DNA of 64,000 nt from an uncultured Actinomycetes bacterium (GCA_900314645.1 OMWB01000016.1:1-64000); one strand, 5' to 3'; counted from the first letter of the stretch, positions 26,077 through 34,800 are shown. Made by a program: numbers and translations. Notes: generated from the sequence alone by a model not told the origin.

Positions 26077-26619
26077 CTAGAAGGGGATGTCCTCGTCGTA
26101 GACCTCTGCCGAAGGCGGAGCCTGGACGGGGGCAACGGGCTGCGGTGCGGGTGCTGCATAGCCCTGCTGAGGAGCATAGCCCTGATTCTGCGGGGCGTAG
26201 CTCGGTGCAGGTGCCGGAGCGGCGTACGTCGGGGCATCCATCTGGCCATACTGGCCATACTGCTGGCCACCCATGCTCTGGCCACCCTGCTGACGCGGCG
26301 AGAGGAACTCGACCTCGTCCACGATGACCTCAAGCTTGGAACGGCGCTGGCCCTCGCGCTCCCACGAGCTGTAGCGGAGCTTTCCCTCGATGGCCACCTT
26401 GGAGCCCTTCGAGAGGAAACGGCTGAGCGGTTCAGCACGTGCACCAAAAACGACGCAGTCGACAAAGTTGGGAACATCTTCCCACTCGCCGGTCTGCGGG
26501 TTGCGACGACGGTCGTTGACGGCAACACCAAAGGTCAGCACGCTCGTGCCGCCCGTGGTGGTCTTCAGCTCCGGGTCGCGGGTCAGGTTGCCGGAAATGT
26601 TCACCCTGTTGATGCTCAT
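26077..26619 (-). CDS. ssb: Single-stranded DNA-binding protein
   Basis: Coats single-stranded DNA during replication and repair. An OB-fold of about 110 residues (INRVNISGNLTRDPEL, VAIEGKLRYSSWE) is followed by a Gly/Gln/Pro/Ala-rich linker and the acidic protein-interaction tip DEDIPF. The ATG at 26619 gives the conserved MSINRV start. 180 residues. It lies between rpsF and rpsR as in many bacteria. Confidence 0.94.
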   Translation of the reverse strand: MSINRVNISGNLTRDPELKTTTGGTSVLTFGVAVNDRRRNPQTGEWEDVPNFVDCVVFGARAEPLSRFLSKGSKVAIEGKLRYSSWEREGQRRSKLEVIVDEVEFLSPRQQGGQSMGGQQYGQYGQMDAPTYAAPAPAPSYAPQNQGYAPQQGYAAPAPQPVAPVQAPPSAEVYDEDIPF

Positions 26620-26673
26620 ACTGCTCACAGCCCTTCTTTGGCAGGCACGCATGCCTGCCCTTCCATGCGGACC

Positions 26674-26970
26674 TTAGTCCTTCTTCTCGTAACGGCGAGC
26701 GATCATGTGACGCTTGACGGTGTCGTTGATGCGCAGGACGCGGTCAAGCTCCTTGATCTGGTCAGGATCAGCCTGGAAGTTGATGAGGGTGTAGTCACCC
26801 TCGCTGATGTGGTCAATCTCGTAGGCGAGCTTGCGCTTGCCCCAGTCCACGACCTCCTCGATAGCGCCACCACCATCGGTGATAGCAACCTCGATACGCT
26901 TCATTGCGCCGGCGCGGGCCTCTTCAGTTGACGCGGGATCGACAAAGAACAGCAGTTCATAAGCCTTCAT
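26674..26970 (-). CDS. rpsF: 30S ribosomal protein S6
   Basis: S6 begins MKAYELLFFVDP, with GKRKLAYEI and a C-terminal DTVKRHMIARR, all typical. 98 residues. First gene of the rpsF-ssb-rpsR-rplI operon; the AGAGGAGGTGACC before the ATG is a strong ribosome-binding site. Confidence 0.95.
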   Translation of the reverse strand: MKAYELLFFVDPASTEEARAGAMKRIEVAITDGGGAIEEVVDWGKRKLAYEIDHISEGDYTLINFQADPDQIKELDRVLRINDTVKRHMIARRYEKKD

Positions 26971-26997
26971 GTGGTCACCTCCTCTGGGCTAAACGGC

Positions 26998-27030
26998 CCC
27001 GGATAGTGAAGGTGCCTCCGGGGCAGGAAA
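26998..27030 (-). promoter_or_regulatory. Stem-loop in rpsF leader, candidate S6:S18 autoregulatory RNA
   Basis: The roughly 65-nt leader of rpsF folds into a hairpin with arms GCCCCGGA and TCCGGGGC. Many bacteria regulate this operon by S6-S18 binding to a leader stem containing CCG. The presence of such a stem fits, but I cannot confirm the consensus. Confidence 0.4.
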
Positions 27031-27043
27031 GGTTCGACCTAGC

Positions 27044-27071
27044 ATCGTAGCACATGGGACCTCTTGCGCAA
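27044..27071 (-). promoter_or_regulatory. rpsF operon promoter
   Basis: On the minus strand TTGCGC (27066-27071) and TACGAT (27044-27049) are 16 bases apart, about 75 nt before the rpsF ATG. Confidence 0.55.
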
Positions 27072-27159
27072 GCCCTACGACCTGCTCTTTCTTGAGTTCA
27101 CCCACACTCTTGACACAACTTCGCCCTGACCTTGAGGCCGTAGCCTATCTTCAGCACCT

Positions 27160-27213
27160 TGCAGTACGCTTGCACACATCTGCACGACTCTTGCAGGTAG
27201 CTGCATAAGTGCA
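27160..27213. other. Helically phased TGCA array
   Basis: TGCA occurs at 27160, 27171, 27181, 27192, 27202 and 27210, i.e. about every 10.5 bp. It lies in the 373-nt gap between rpsF and the next gene, about 90 bp upstream of the rpsF -35. The rest of the gap holds the rpsF promoter and leader, the terminator at 27284 and nothing else I recognise. Confidence 0.6.
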
Positions 27214-27283
27214 GGTCAGATGCCGTGTTGATGGGTTGATGTTAGAAATCTGGGCATTTGAGAATACACACGCGCCACACAAA

Positions 27284-27318
27284 ACGGCGGGGCAGCCTTC
27301 TGACTGCCCCGCCGCCAT
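27284..27318 (-). terminator. Intrinsic terminator of the DUF4013-like gene
   Basis: CGGCGGGGCAG pairs with CTGCCCCGCCG around an 8-nt loop; TTTT follows on the minus strand. Confidence 0.8.
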
Positions 27319-27343
27319 TGTTGCATCAGGATTGGCTGACGTG

Positions 27344-28783
27344 CTACTCGCTTTGCTCCTGCGACTCCTCAGGATCAACTGTGGGGTCAACCGTGGGCTC
27401 GTCGACAGGTAGGTCGATCGGTTCAGGAATCACCAGTAGCTCGTCCGTCGACGCAGGCTCGGATTGAGTCTCTGCCTCGAACTCGGGCGTGGTATCTGCG
27501 TCAAGCGCAGGTTCAGATTCGGTCACTGCCTCAGGCTCAGGCTCTGCAGGCGCCGGCTCGGGTTCGTCGAGCGAGATGGGAGTCACTTGGACTGACTCGA
27601 TGCTCTCAGGCGCTTGCTCCGATTGAACCGGTTCAATGGCGTCATCCGTAAGCGGTTGTGCAGGCTCCTCAGCCACGGGGCCCGTGAGGTTGATCACCTC
27701 AATCACGTCGCGGCCATACCCTGGGGTAACACCAGCGTTGGCAGGTTCTCCATTCTGCGCAGGCTCCAGGGAATCCAAGGGCATGGGAATGGGAACCACA
27801 GCGGGCTGGTCTTGCTGCGCATGATACTGGTCATACGACTGCTCGGACCAGGGCCGCTCGTCAAACGTCTGAGGCTGCGCGTAGGCCTGCTGGTCATACG
27901 GTTGCTGGCCATAATCGACGGGCTGGCCATACCCTGCAGGCTGACCGTAGCCAACTGCAGGAAGGCCATTCATCACAGGCAGCGGATCTTCGCTCGCGCC
28001 CCACGCGGGCACATTGAAGTTGCGCAACCAAAGGCCGGTGGCCGTAAAGGTGATGAGCGTGTTGAACGTGCCACCAATACTCGCAAGGAACACCAGGACG
28101 GCAATCCACGGAGCGGCAGACGCAAGGGAGTCGATGAAGCCAAACAGCAGGTAGCGCATGGTGGCGGAGTCGCTGTAGTCAAAGCTCGTGGGAAGGCTTG
28201 TTCCCTCAACCATGAAAGCCCACTTCAGGATGGTGGGTATAACGATGAGCATGCCCAGGAGGCTGGTCACGATGCCCACCACCAGCGTGATGGCAACGTT
28301 GATGAGCAGCACCTTCGACAGGCCCTCGAAGTCTCTGCTGAAGAGCTCCCACATGCGGTCGAAGCGATAACCAGCGGTGTAGTCCTGGTAGATGGTGGCG
28401 CGAAGGGCGGCGACCGTGTAGGCGATGGACCCAACAAGGGACACGGCAATGCTCAGGATGCTCGTCACCACGTTGTCACCGAACAGGGCTGACAGCGTAC
28501 CGTTGATGAAACCGGCCACGAGCACGTAGCCTGCCCCTGCCACAAAGCCGCGCCAACCGCTCTTGATGCACTCCCCTACGCGCACGTCCTTCTGCTTCGG
28601 GGCGGAATCAACACCCCATGCGGTCAGACGTGCCCATTCAAGCGCATAGCCCTGCACGCCCAACAGGCCAACGATGGGCACGAGCGATGCGGCGGCAAGC
28701 ACCAGCAGCGGCTTCATCCAACCCTTATCCTTGCGCAAAAGTGCCATGGAACGCGAGAAGTACGCGCTGTTCTGATCTGGCAT
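27344..28783 (-). CDS. DUF4013-like membrane protein with long disordered tail
   Basis: Function unknown. The first 235 residues hold five or six hydrophobic segments (e.g. LLVLAAASLVPIVGLLGVQG, LLINVAITLVVGIVTSLLG) in a layout like DUF4013 proteins. The rest is low complexity: a YGQPAGYGQP-type Gly/Tyr/Gln/Pro stretch and then a strongly acidic Glu/Pro/Asp/Val tail. The ATG at 28783 has AGGAG five bases upstream. 479 residues. The acidic tail probably faces the cytoplasm. It has no close operon partner. Confidence 0.6.
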   Translation of the reverse strand: MPDQNSAYFSRSMALLRKDKGWMKPLLVLAAASLVPIVGLLGVQGYALEWARLTAWGVDSAPKQKDVRVGECIKSGWRGFVAGAGYVLVAGFINGTLSALFGDNVVTSILSIAVSLVGSIAYTVAALRATIYQDYTAGYRFDRMWELFSRDFEGLSKVLLINVAITLVVGIVTSLLGMLIVIPTILKWAFMVEGTSLPTSFDYSDSATMRYLLFGFIDSLASAAPWIAVLVFLASIGGTFNTLITFTATGLWLRNFNVPAWGASEDPLPVMNGLPAVGYGQPAGYGQPVDYGQQPYDQQAYAQPQTFDERPWSEQSYDQYHAQQDQPAVVPIPMPLDSLEPAQNGEPANAGVTPGYGRDVIEVINLTGPVAEEPAQPLTDDAIEPVQSEQAPESIESVQVTPISLDEPEPAPAEPEPEAVTESEPALDADTTPEFEAETQSEPASTDELLVIPEPIDLPVDEPTVDPTVDPEESQEQSE

Positions 28784-28913
28784 CTCTTCTCCTATCGACG
28801 GAGGGAATCTCCCCAAGTTGTACCCAATCACTATACCGCTCACGGCTGAAAGAAGACGGAAAGCACGGGAGCACGACGAATCATGTCCTCATCATTCTGC
28901 AGCAAGCTGGCAC

Positions 28914-29609
28914 TTAGCTATCCTTACGCTTGAAGAAGCGCTTGACCTTTGGGGCAAGGTTGACGTCTGATGGCGTGTAGACGTTGTTGATGAGCGACCA
29001 TCTTCTGAGGCCCACCGTAACCACAACGCAGATCACCACGGCCCATGTCTTGGCGATCCCTGCACTCACGCTTGCCCAATACGCTGCAGATCCCGCGATT
29101 GCGCAGACGGCATAGAAGTTTGAGCTTTGGAAGATATGCGGTACCTCTCCCAAGAAGACGTCCCTCATCATGCCGCCGCCCACGCCCGTCATCGTGCCCA
29201 TCAACAGCACCTGCGCGAGGCCGAGGTCGTACATGATGGCCTTGTCGGTACCTGCGGCCGCAAAGAGCGAGACGGCAAGGATGTCCACCCACTCAAGCAG
29301 GTGAGGAAAGTGCGTCATGAGGCCGGGAAAGAAGAATCCGGCACACGCCGTGACCACGCACAGCCAGATGGCCCACGGCGAGTTGAGCATGTAGACATCG
29401 CCCACCTGCATGATGGTGTCCCTGATGAGGCCGCCACCAAGCCCGCAGATGATGGCAAGGCCAATGTGCCCTACCAGATCGAGGCTCCGCTTCTGCGCAT
29501 ACAGCAAGCCCGAGAACGACCCGACCACCACCGAGGCAAGGTCAAGCCAGAGCGGAATGGCGACGGCAAGCTCATCTGGGCTCAACGTTGAGATGAACGG
29601 TGGAAACAT
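28914..29609 (-). CDS. UPF0126/YicG-type membrane protein (glycine transporter domain, TRIC-like)
   Basis: Two homologous halves of three helices each; each half carries the GGG-x-x-RD signature (GGGLIRDTIMQ and GGGMMRDVFLGEVP). Proteins of this family have a TRIC-channel-like fold and some have been linked to glycine transport or cation flux. The ATG at 29609 gives 231 residues; an upstream in-frame ATG at 29651 would add 14. Its C terminus is basic (KVKRFFKRKDS). Confidence 0.8.
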   Translation of the reverse strand: MFPPFISTLSPDELAVAIPLWLDLASVVVGSFSGLLYAQKRSLDLVGHIGLAIICGLGGGLIRDTIMQVGDVYMLNSPWAIWLCVVTACAGFFFPGLMTHFPHLLEWVDILAVSLFAAAGTDKAIMYDLGLAQVLLMGTMTGVGGGMMRDVFLGEVPHIFQSSNFYAVCAIAGSAAYWASVSAGIAKTWAVVICVVVTVGLRRWSLINNVYTPSDVNLAPKVKRFFKRKDS

Positions 29610-29756
29610 GGGTCCTCGGCTACGTTTGGGGCTTGTACGGTGCTGCTCCATCGTACCCTATGGCGAATGTGTGCGCTGGAAGATGTACGTTTGTCGCATG
29701 AAGAAAGTCAGGTGCTTTTTTTGACAAAGTTAGGTATACTAGCCGTTGCATTTCAC

Positions 29757-29847
29757 GGAGAGTTGTCCGAGTGGCCGAAGGAGCACGATTGGAAATCGTG
29801 TAGGCGCCGAAAGCGTCTCCAGGGTTCAAATCCCTGACTCTCCGCCA
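29757..29847 (+). tRNA. tRNA-Ser(GGA)
   Basis: A class II tRNA, 91 nt with encoded CCA. The anticodon GGA lies in the loop TTGGAAA, the variable arm is GGCGCCGAAAGCGTC, and the T-loop is GGTTCAAATCC. Confidence 0.95.
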
Positions 29848-29882
29848 GAACGTGGCGCCTACGGGCGCCACGTCACCCTTAC

Positions 29883-29972
29883 GGAGGGGTGGCAGAGTGG
29901 TTGAATGCGGCGGTCTCGAAAACCGTTTGGCCCTTTCGGGTCACGAGGGTTCGAATCCCTCCTCCTCCGCCA
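29883..29972 (+). tRNA. tRNA-Ser(CGA)
   Basis: A class II tRNA, 90 nt with encoded CCA. The anticodon CGA is in TCTCGAAAA and the T-loop is GGTTCGAATCC. It is 35 nt after tRNA-Ser(GGA) and is followed by a terminator, so the pair is probably co-transcribed. Confidence 0.95.
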
Positions 29973-29983
29973 GATTTCACGGG

Positions 29984-30011
29984 ACGCTTCCAGCTGGGAG
30001 CGTCTTTTTTT
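29984..30011 (+). terminator. Terminator after tRNA-Ser(CGA)
   Basis: GACGCTTCCAGCTGGGAGCGTC followed by seven T. Almost the same sequence, with its ACGG lead-in, follows tRNA-Ala at 34772. Confidence 0.85.
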
Positions 30012-30106
30012 GTAAGTGGCCATCTCAGGGATTCGAACCCGCAAAAGCCCCCATTGCTGATGTTGACAGGAATCAACCTCACAACGTCAACACTCGCAAT
30101 ATGAGA

Positions 30107-30129
30107 AACCCGCCCTCATCGGGCGGGTT
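30107..30129 (-). terminator. Terminator after the ferredoxin membrane protein
   Basis: AACCCGCCC and GGGCGGGTT pair around a 5-nt loop; TTTCTC follows on the minus strand. Confidence 0.75.
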
Positions 30130-30157
30130 CCAAACGTGCAAACTGTTACTACCTTTG

Positions 30158-31648
30158 CTATTCAGTGAAGATGAATGCCAAGGCGAGAATGACCGCCAAG
30201 ATGGTCACAACGGCCCCGAGCACAAGCAAGACGACTGTCAGCGCCTTAAACTTGCCATCCTGGATCCGCTTCCGCAGCGCGGCCGAGGCAGCCCACAGCA
30301 TGGGAATCCCCAGCAGCGGGAAGAAGTTGTAGACGATGTTATTTGTTGACAGGCTAATCGTGGTGAAGTTAATGAACACACTCACGACAAGGCTCACGAT
30401 GCAAAGAAGATACGTGAGGAACGCGATGCGCATCTTCTCGCTGACCGTCTTGAGCCTCTCGCCATCGGCACGATATCGCAGTACATAGATGCCCGTGGCG
30501 AACACGATGCAGGATGCCAAGACCTTGAAGCACTCGTACACAAAGCTTCCGGGCATGACGTTGGCTAGGGCTTCGATGCTCATCCTCATCCTGAAGTCCG
30601 AGTAGACGCCGAACCTAAGCCCCAAGAATGCGCTTGCGGCACCGCCCGCCGTCATCAGGACACCCATGATGGTGGCGATGATCTTCTCCTGCTTCGGCAG
30701 CTCGGCTGCAGGCGCCTGATCGACAGCGGCCTTCGCAATCGCCTCGTCATCGATGAAGCAGCGGCTCTTAATCTTCTGCTGCGTCACGCCCCAGGTACTG
30801 GTGATGGCGCCCTTGGGACAGGCTTTGATGCAGTCACCGCAGCGGATGCAGTCAATGCTGTTGGGCGTCTCGAAGGTGGCGATGTCCATGCCGCAGGCGC
30901 GCTGGCAGGCGTGGCACTTGATGCACTTGTTGGGGTCGATCTCCAGGCGGTAGGTCGACACCGGGTTGAACAGGCCATAGATGGCACCGAGCGGGCAGAG
31001 GTACTTGCAGAAAGGACGGAAGTACCAGATGGAGCCCAGGCAGCACGCCACCAGGATGAACATCTTCCAGAAGAAGCGGAAGCCGATGATCTCGCGGAAA
31101 CTCTCGTTGAGCAGCGTCAACGGGATGCCACCAAGAAGCGTGCCACTGGGGCAGATCCATTCGCAGAACCAAGGCTGGCCAACGCCGTTCTCGCTTATCA
31201 CCAGTGCCGGAAGCGCGATGACCATGACGACAAGCACCACAAAGCGCAGGTAGCGCAGGTACTTGTGGCCCGGCAGGTTCTTCTTCTTGCCACCGACCTT
31301 GATCTTGTAGAACAGGTCCTGGACCAGACCGAACGGGCACATCCAGCCACAGACCAGACGGCCGAACAGCACGCCAAACATGCTCAGCAGGCCAAACACG
31401 TACAGTGATACCTTGTACGCCGAGCTATTGAGCACTGCCTGCAGCGAGCCGATGGGGCATGCCGCCAGAGCACCTGGGCATGAATAGCAGTTGAGACCGG
31501 GCACGCACAGGATTTTGGTGTTGCCCGTGAAGATCTTGCCGCTGGTATAGCCTCGGGCGTACCCGTTGGTAAGAGCGAACCATGCAGCTTGGAACCAGTT
31601 TCTTATGCGCGTATGCTTAGCCTGCGCCTCGGCTCTCTCGTTAGCCAA
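30158..31648 (-). CDS. NapH/YccM-type membrane 4Fe-4S ferredoxin protein
   Basis: Predicted polytopic membrane electron carrier. It has an N-terminal Cys-rich segment (CVPGLNCYSCPGALAACP), membrane-edge motifs GRLVCGWMCPFG and KYLCPLGAIYG, two cubane-type ferredoxin motifs (CIKCHACQRAC and CIRCGDCIKACP), and further membrane helices to the C terminus. I place the start at a TTG (31648) that overlaps the stop of the small CXXC gene, with a GGAG upstream, implying translational coupling; no ATG is available nearby. 496 residues. Together with the CXXC protein and the thioredoxin-like gene it forms a redox operon; the physiological electron acceptor is not visible. Confidence 0.82.
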   Translation of the reverse strand: MANERAEAQAKHTRIRNWFQAAWFALTNGYARGYTSGKIFTGNTKILCVPGLNCYSCPGALAACPIGSLQAVLNSSAYKVSLYVFGLLSMFGVLFGRLVCGWMCPFGLVQDLFYKIKVGGKKKNLPGHKYLRYLRFVVLVVMVIALPALVISENGVGQPWFCEWICPSGTLLGGIPLTLLNESFREIIGFRFFWKMFILVACCLGSIWYFRPFCKYLCPLGAIYGLFNPVSTYRLEIDPNKCIKCHACQRACGMDIATFETPNSIDCIRCGDCIKACPKGAITSTWGVTQQKIKSRCFIDDEAIAKAAVDQAPAAELPKQEKIIATIMGVLMTAGGAASAFLGLRFGVYSDFRMRMSIEALANVMPGSFVYECFKVLASCIVFATGIYVLRYRADGERLKTVSEKMRIAFLTYLLCIVSLVVSVFINFTTISLSTNNIVYNFFPLLGIPMLWAASAALRKRIQDGKFKALTVVLLVLGAVVTILAVILALAFIFTE

Positions 31649-31787
31649 TTCCGATACACTCCATGCAGACGTTGATTGCCTTGTTAAGAACGGTCTCGGG
31701 CTCGCCAAGAATGGTGCCAGTCACGATGAGGACCAGCGAGACCACAAACAGCGCAAACGTGATCAAGTTTCGTTTTCTTGGTGTCAT
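31641..31787 (-). CDS. Small CXXC-motif membrane protein (CD1871A-like)
   Basis: A 48-residue protein starting MTPRKRNLITFALFVV and ending NVCMECIGIG. It has a basic N terminus, one membrane helix (about residues 9-27) and a C-terminal C-M-E-C pair at positions 41-44. It resembles the short CXXC proteins named after C. difficile CD1871A that accompany thioredoxin-like and ferredoxin membrane proteins. A strong GAGGGGG site precedes the ATG at 31787. It lies between the thioredoxin-like gene (39 nt) and the NapH-like gene (overlapping). Confidence 0.8.
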   Translation of the reverse strand: MTPRKRNLITFALFVVSLVLIVTGTILGEPETVLNKAINVCMECIGIG

Positions 31788-31826
31788 GGACAACCCCCTC
31801 GTATGGGCAGGATTTCAGTCAGTTGT

Positions 31827-32468
31827 CTACTGGGAAAGCTTCGCGAGCTCTTCGTCGGTATAGGCCTTCCAGTTGTTGTACGTGTTGCCACCCGTCACGG
31901 TGCGAACGACTTCGCCATCACTGTTGACGAAGAAGGTGGTCGGCGTACCGACAATGTTGGTGGTCACGAATGCGTACGTAGCTTGGTCAAGGATGAGCGT
32001 TGGGTAAGTCGCGCCGCTATCCGCCATGTACTTCCGCGCATCATCAAGGTGCGCTGGCACGACCGTGCCGCTTGCATCGACAGAGTCGCTGAGTAGACCT
32101 ACGACCTGAATCTCTCCAGGTGCATACGTATCATTGAGCTCCTGCAGATAGGGGAGCTCACGAATGCAGGGTGGGCAGTTGGTACCCCAGACATTGAAGA
32201 TTGTGATGCGGGCATCCTTGAGGTTCTCTGACGTAAAGTGGGTTCCGTCGAGCGTCTCGAGGTCCATCGTCTTGAAGGCGTCGGTCGATGACAGAGCGGC
32301 AAGCTGGTCCATACGCTCGCCCCATGCCTTCGTAAGGGTGAACGTGAACAGAAACGCCAGGAGCGTCATCGCGACAAGCATGATGTACAGTGTGGAGACG
32401 TGCAGGCGCCTGTCAGGCTTCTTCTTGGTAGCCGTCACGTCAAACGTTCGGTCAAGTACTGCTTCCAT
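31827..32468 (-). CDS. Membrane-anchored TlpA/ResA-like thioredoxin
   Basis: Predicted extracytoplasmic thiol-disulfide oxidoreductase. One membrane helix (about residues 24-44) precedes a thioredoxin domain with the active site GTNCPPCIRELP (C98, C101), the cis-Pro loop GTPTTFFV and the helical insert typical of TlpA/ResA proteins. 213 residues. The ATG at 32468 follows an AGAGGTGAGAG stretch. First gene of the redox operon; its disulfide electrons could be passed to or from the membrane ferredoxin protein through the CXXC peptide. Confidence 0.85.
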   Translation of the reverse strand: MEAVLDRTFDVTATKKKPDRRLHVSTLYIMLVAMTLLAFLFTFTLTKAWGERMDQLAALSSTDAFKTMDLETLDGTHFTSENLKDARITIFNVWGTNCPPCIRELPYLQELNDTYAPGEIQVVGLLSDSVDASGTVVPAHLDDARKYMADSGATYPTLILDQATYAFVTTNIVGTPTTFFVNSDGEVVRTVTGGNTYNNWKAYTDEELAKLSQ

Positions 32469-32571
32469 ATCTCTCACCTCTCTCTTGTAAATAACTATCA
32501 TACCACAGCATACAAGTTAGTATTCTACCTGCCGCATTGTGGTGGGTGAGGGACAGTTGCACCTCTTGCCG

Positions 32572-34410
32572 CTACTTGTTCACCAGGCCGTGGCGCACGT
32601 TCCACTTGCGGCGCTCCACCTCGGTGAGCAGGCGCTTGCGCATGCGGATGTTCTTGGGCGTGATCTCCACCAGCTCGTCGTCCATGATGTACTCAAGTGC
32701 CTCCTCAAGCGTGAAGGTACGCGGAGGAGTCAGCTGCACGGCGATGTCGGCCGTGGACGAGCGCTGGTTGCCCAGGTTCTTGGTCTTGGCGATGTTGACC
32801 ACCATGTCGCCCGGCTGGGGACGCTCTCCCACCAGCATGCCCTCATAGCAGTCGTCTCCTGGAGCCACAAAGAGCGCGCCGCGCTCCTGCAGGGTTCCCA
32901 GAGCGTAGGCAACGGCCTTCTCGGTGGTCATGCTGATCATGGCACCGTTCTGACGGCCGCCGATGTCACCGGCAAACGGACCATACTCAAGGAACGTGTG
33001 ATAGAAGACGGCCTCGCCGTGCGTGACGTTGAGGATGCGATTCTTCAGACCCATGATGCCGCGGGTAGGAATCTTGAACTCAAGGTGAGTCTGCGTGACG
33101 CCAGCGGCCATGTCGACCATGGTGCCACCCGCGTTGCCAAAGACCTCGATAACCTTGCCGGAATAGTCGTTGGGGCATTCCACCACGGCCTGTTCGATCG
33201 GCTCGAGCATCACGCCGCCCTCACCCTTCTTGAAGAGCACGCGCGGACGGCCTACCTGGAACTCGTAGCCCTCGCGACGCATCTGCTCCATAAGCACCGA
33301 GAGGTGCAGGATGCCGCGGCCTGCGACTTCCACGCCTGTCTTGTCCTCAAGCTCCTCGATGCGCATGGTCACGTTGTTCTCGCGCTCTTGGTCAAGGCGC
33401 TCCTTGAGCTGACGACCACCAACGATATCGCCGTCGCGGCCCACAAGCGGGCTGGTGGAAGCCTCGAAGACGACCGCCAGCGTGGGCGGGTCAATCTCGA
33501 TGGGGTCAAGCTCGACGGGGTTCTCAGGGTCAGTGTAGACATCGCCGATGTCGGTGCCATCGATGCCCACCACGGCCGCGATGTCGCCGGCCTGGACCTC
33601 GCTGCACTCCTTGCGACCGAGATAGTCAAAGGTGAAGAGCTGCTTTACCTGGCCCATGGACTTGGTGCCGTCGTTCTTCACAACCAAGATCTTGGTGCCC
33701 TGACGGATGGTGCCCGACCATACGCGGCCGATACCGATGCGGCCGACATAGCTGGAGTGGTCAACGGTGACGCATTGCATGGCGAGGGGACCATCGGCGT
33801 CCACCTCGGGCGCGGGGATGCCTTCGATGATCATGTCGAGGAGCGGCAGCATGTCATCGCCGTCCTCGTCGGGGTCAAGGCGCGCGAAGCCCTGGACAGC
33901 CGACGAGTACACCACGTGCTCCATGGCGAACTCGAGCTGGTCATCGGTGGCTCCGAGATCCATCATGAGGTCAAGCGAGGCGTTGAGCGCCTGCTCGGGG
34001 TTGGCGCCCTCGCGGTCGATCTTGTTGATGACCACCATAATCTTGAGGCCCGCTGCGATAGCATGCTTCAGCACGAAGCGCGTCTGAGGCATGGGACCCT
34101 CGGCGGCATCGACGAGCAAGAGGGCGCCGTCTGCCATGCGCAGCACGCGCTCCACCTCGCCGCCAAAGTCGGCGTGCCCCGGGGTGTCGATGACGTTGAT
34201 CTTCACGCCGTGGTACTCGATGGAGATGTTCTTGGCCAGGATGGTGATACCGCGCTCGCGCTCCTGGTCATTGGAGTCGAGAACGCGCTCCTCGACCTGC
34301 TGGTTCTCACGGAAGGCGCCGGCGGCACGCAGAAGCTTGTCGACAAGTGTGGTCTTGCCGTGGTCTACGTGAGCGATGATGGCGATGTTACGGATGTTCT
34401 CCTGGAGCAT
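32572..34410 (-). CDS. typA: Ribosome-associated GTPase TypA/BipA
   Basis: EF-G-like translational GTPase involved in ribosome assembly and stress adaptation. G motifs are present: [10 protein letters not shown] (G1), RGITILAK (G2), DTPGHADF (G3) and NKIDREGA (G4). The C-terminal BipA-specific domain includes [19 protein letters not shown]. 612 residues, normal. The ATG at 34410 has a GGGGAGAAGC site. Confidence 0.95.
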   Translation of the reverse strand: MLQENIRNIAIIAHVDHGKTTLVDKLLRAAGAFRENQQVEERVLDSNDQERERGITILAKNISIEYHGVKINVIDTPGHADFGGEVERVLRMADGALLLVDAAEGPMPQTRFVLKHAIAAGLKIMVVINKIDREGANPEQALNASLDLMMDLGATDDQLEFAMEHVVYSSAVQGFARLDPDEDGDDMLPLLDMIIEGIPAPEVDADGPLAMQCVTVDHSSYVGRIGIGRVWSGTIRQGTKILVVKNDGTKSMGQVKQLFTFDYLGRKECSEVQAGDIAAVVGIDGTDIGDVYTDPENPVELDPIEIDPPTLAVVFEASTSPLVGRDGDIVGGRQLKERLDQERENNVTMRIEELEDKTGVEVAGRGILHLSVLMEQMRREGYEFQVGRPRVLFKKGEGGVMLEPIEQAVVECPNDYSGKVIEVFGNAGGTMVDMAAGVTQTHLEFKIPTRGIMGLKNRILNVTHGEAVFYHTFLEYGPFAGDIGGRQNGAMISMTTEKAVAYALGTLQERGALFVAPGDDCYEGMLVGERPQPGDMVVNIAKTKNLGNQRSSTADIAVQLTPPRTFTLEEALEYIMDDELVEITPKNIRMRKRLLTEVERRKWNVRHGLVNK

Positions 34411-34493
34411 GCTTCTCCCCTGTTGTTTTGGGTCAAATTCAAATTTGCCTTGCACACTGTAGCACTACGGCACAATTTCTTTTAAAAAAGTTC

Positions 34494-34522
34494 TTGACCT
34501 ACGCCGCATCGACATGTAATAT
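34494..34522 (+). promoter_or_regulatory. tRNA-Ile promoter
   Basis: TTGACC (34494-34499) and TAATAT (34517-34522) with the ideal 17-bp spacer; transcription would start just before the tRNA at 34536. Confidence 0.75.
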
Positions 34523-34535
34523 CAATTCCTGCGTT

Positions 34536-34612
34536 GGGCCTGTAGCTCAGTTGGTCAGAGCGTCCGGCTGATAACCGGGAGGTCACAAGTTCGAGCCTTG
34601 TCAGGCCCACCA
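34536..34612 (+). tRNA. tRNA-Ile(GAT)
   Basis: 77 nt including encoded CCA. The anticodon GAT is in CTGATAA, the D-arm is TAGCTCAGTTGGTCAGAGC and the T-loop GTTCGAGCC. Confidence 0.95.
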
Positions 34613-34626
34613 CCCTTCGCGAATAG

Positions 34627-34660
34627 CCGCCCCAGTGTAGCCGAGTCGCCGCTGGGGCGG
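34627..34660 (+). terminator. Hairpin between tRNA-Ile and tRNA-Ala
   Basis: CCGCCCCAG and CTGGGGCGG pair around a 16-nt loop, followed by TTATTG. It may be a processing or partial termination site. Confidence 0.5.
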
Positions 34661-34686
34661 TTATTGTAAGCGGAGGCTTGACATAT

Positions 34687-34762
34687 GGGGATGTAGCTCA
34701 GCTGGGAGAGCGCGGGCTTTGCAAGCCTGAGGCCGAGGGTTCGAGCCCCTTCATCTCCACCA
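34687..34762 (+). tRNA. tRNA-Ala(TGC)
   Basis: 76 nt including encoded CCA. The anticodon TGC is in TTTGCAA, and the T-loop is GGTTCGAGCC. It follows tRNA-Ile(GAT), the pair usually found in rRNA operons, but here there is no rRNA. Confidence 0.95.
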
Positions 34763-34771
34763 GATCCTACG

Positions 34772-34800
34772 GGACGCTTCCAGCCGGGAGCGTCTTTTTT
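34772..34800 (+). terminator. Terminator after tRNA-Ala
   Basis: GACGCTTCCAGCCGGGAGCGTC followed by seven T, a near copy of the terminator after tRNA-Ser(CGA). Confidence 0.85.

Noticed and set aside
29889..30104. Small open frame running through tRNA-Ser(CGA)
   Set aside because: It translates the tRNA and its terminator; the tRNA is unambiguous.
32539..34485. Very long plus-strand open frame opposite typA
   Set aside because: It mirrors the typA coding frame; GC-rich third positions keep the opposite frame open. The translation has no domain logic and there is no ribosome-binding site.
34536..34762. Remnant of an rRNA operon (tRNA-Ile and tRNA-Ala pair)
   Set aside because: The pair is typical of the 16S-23S spacer, but the flanks show no rRNA sequence; it has its own promoter and terminator.
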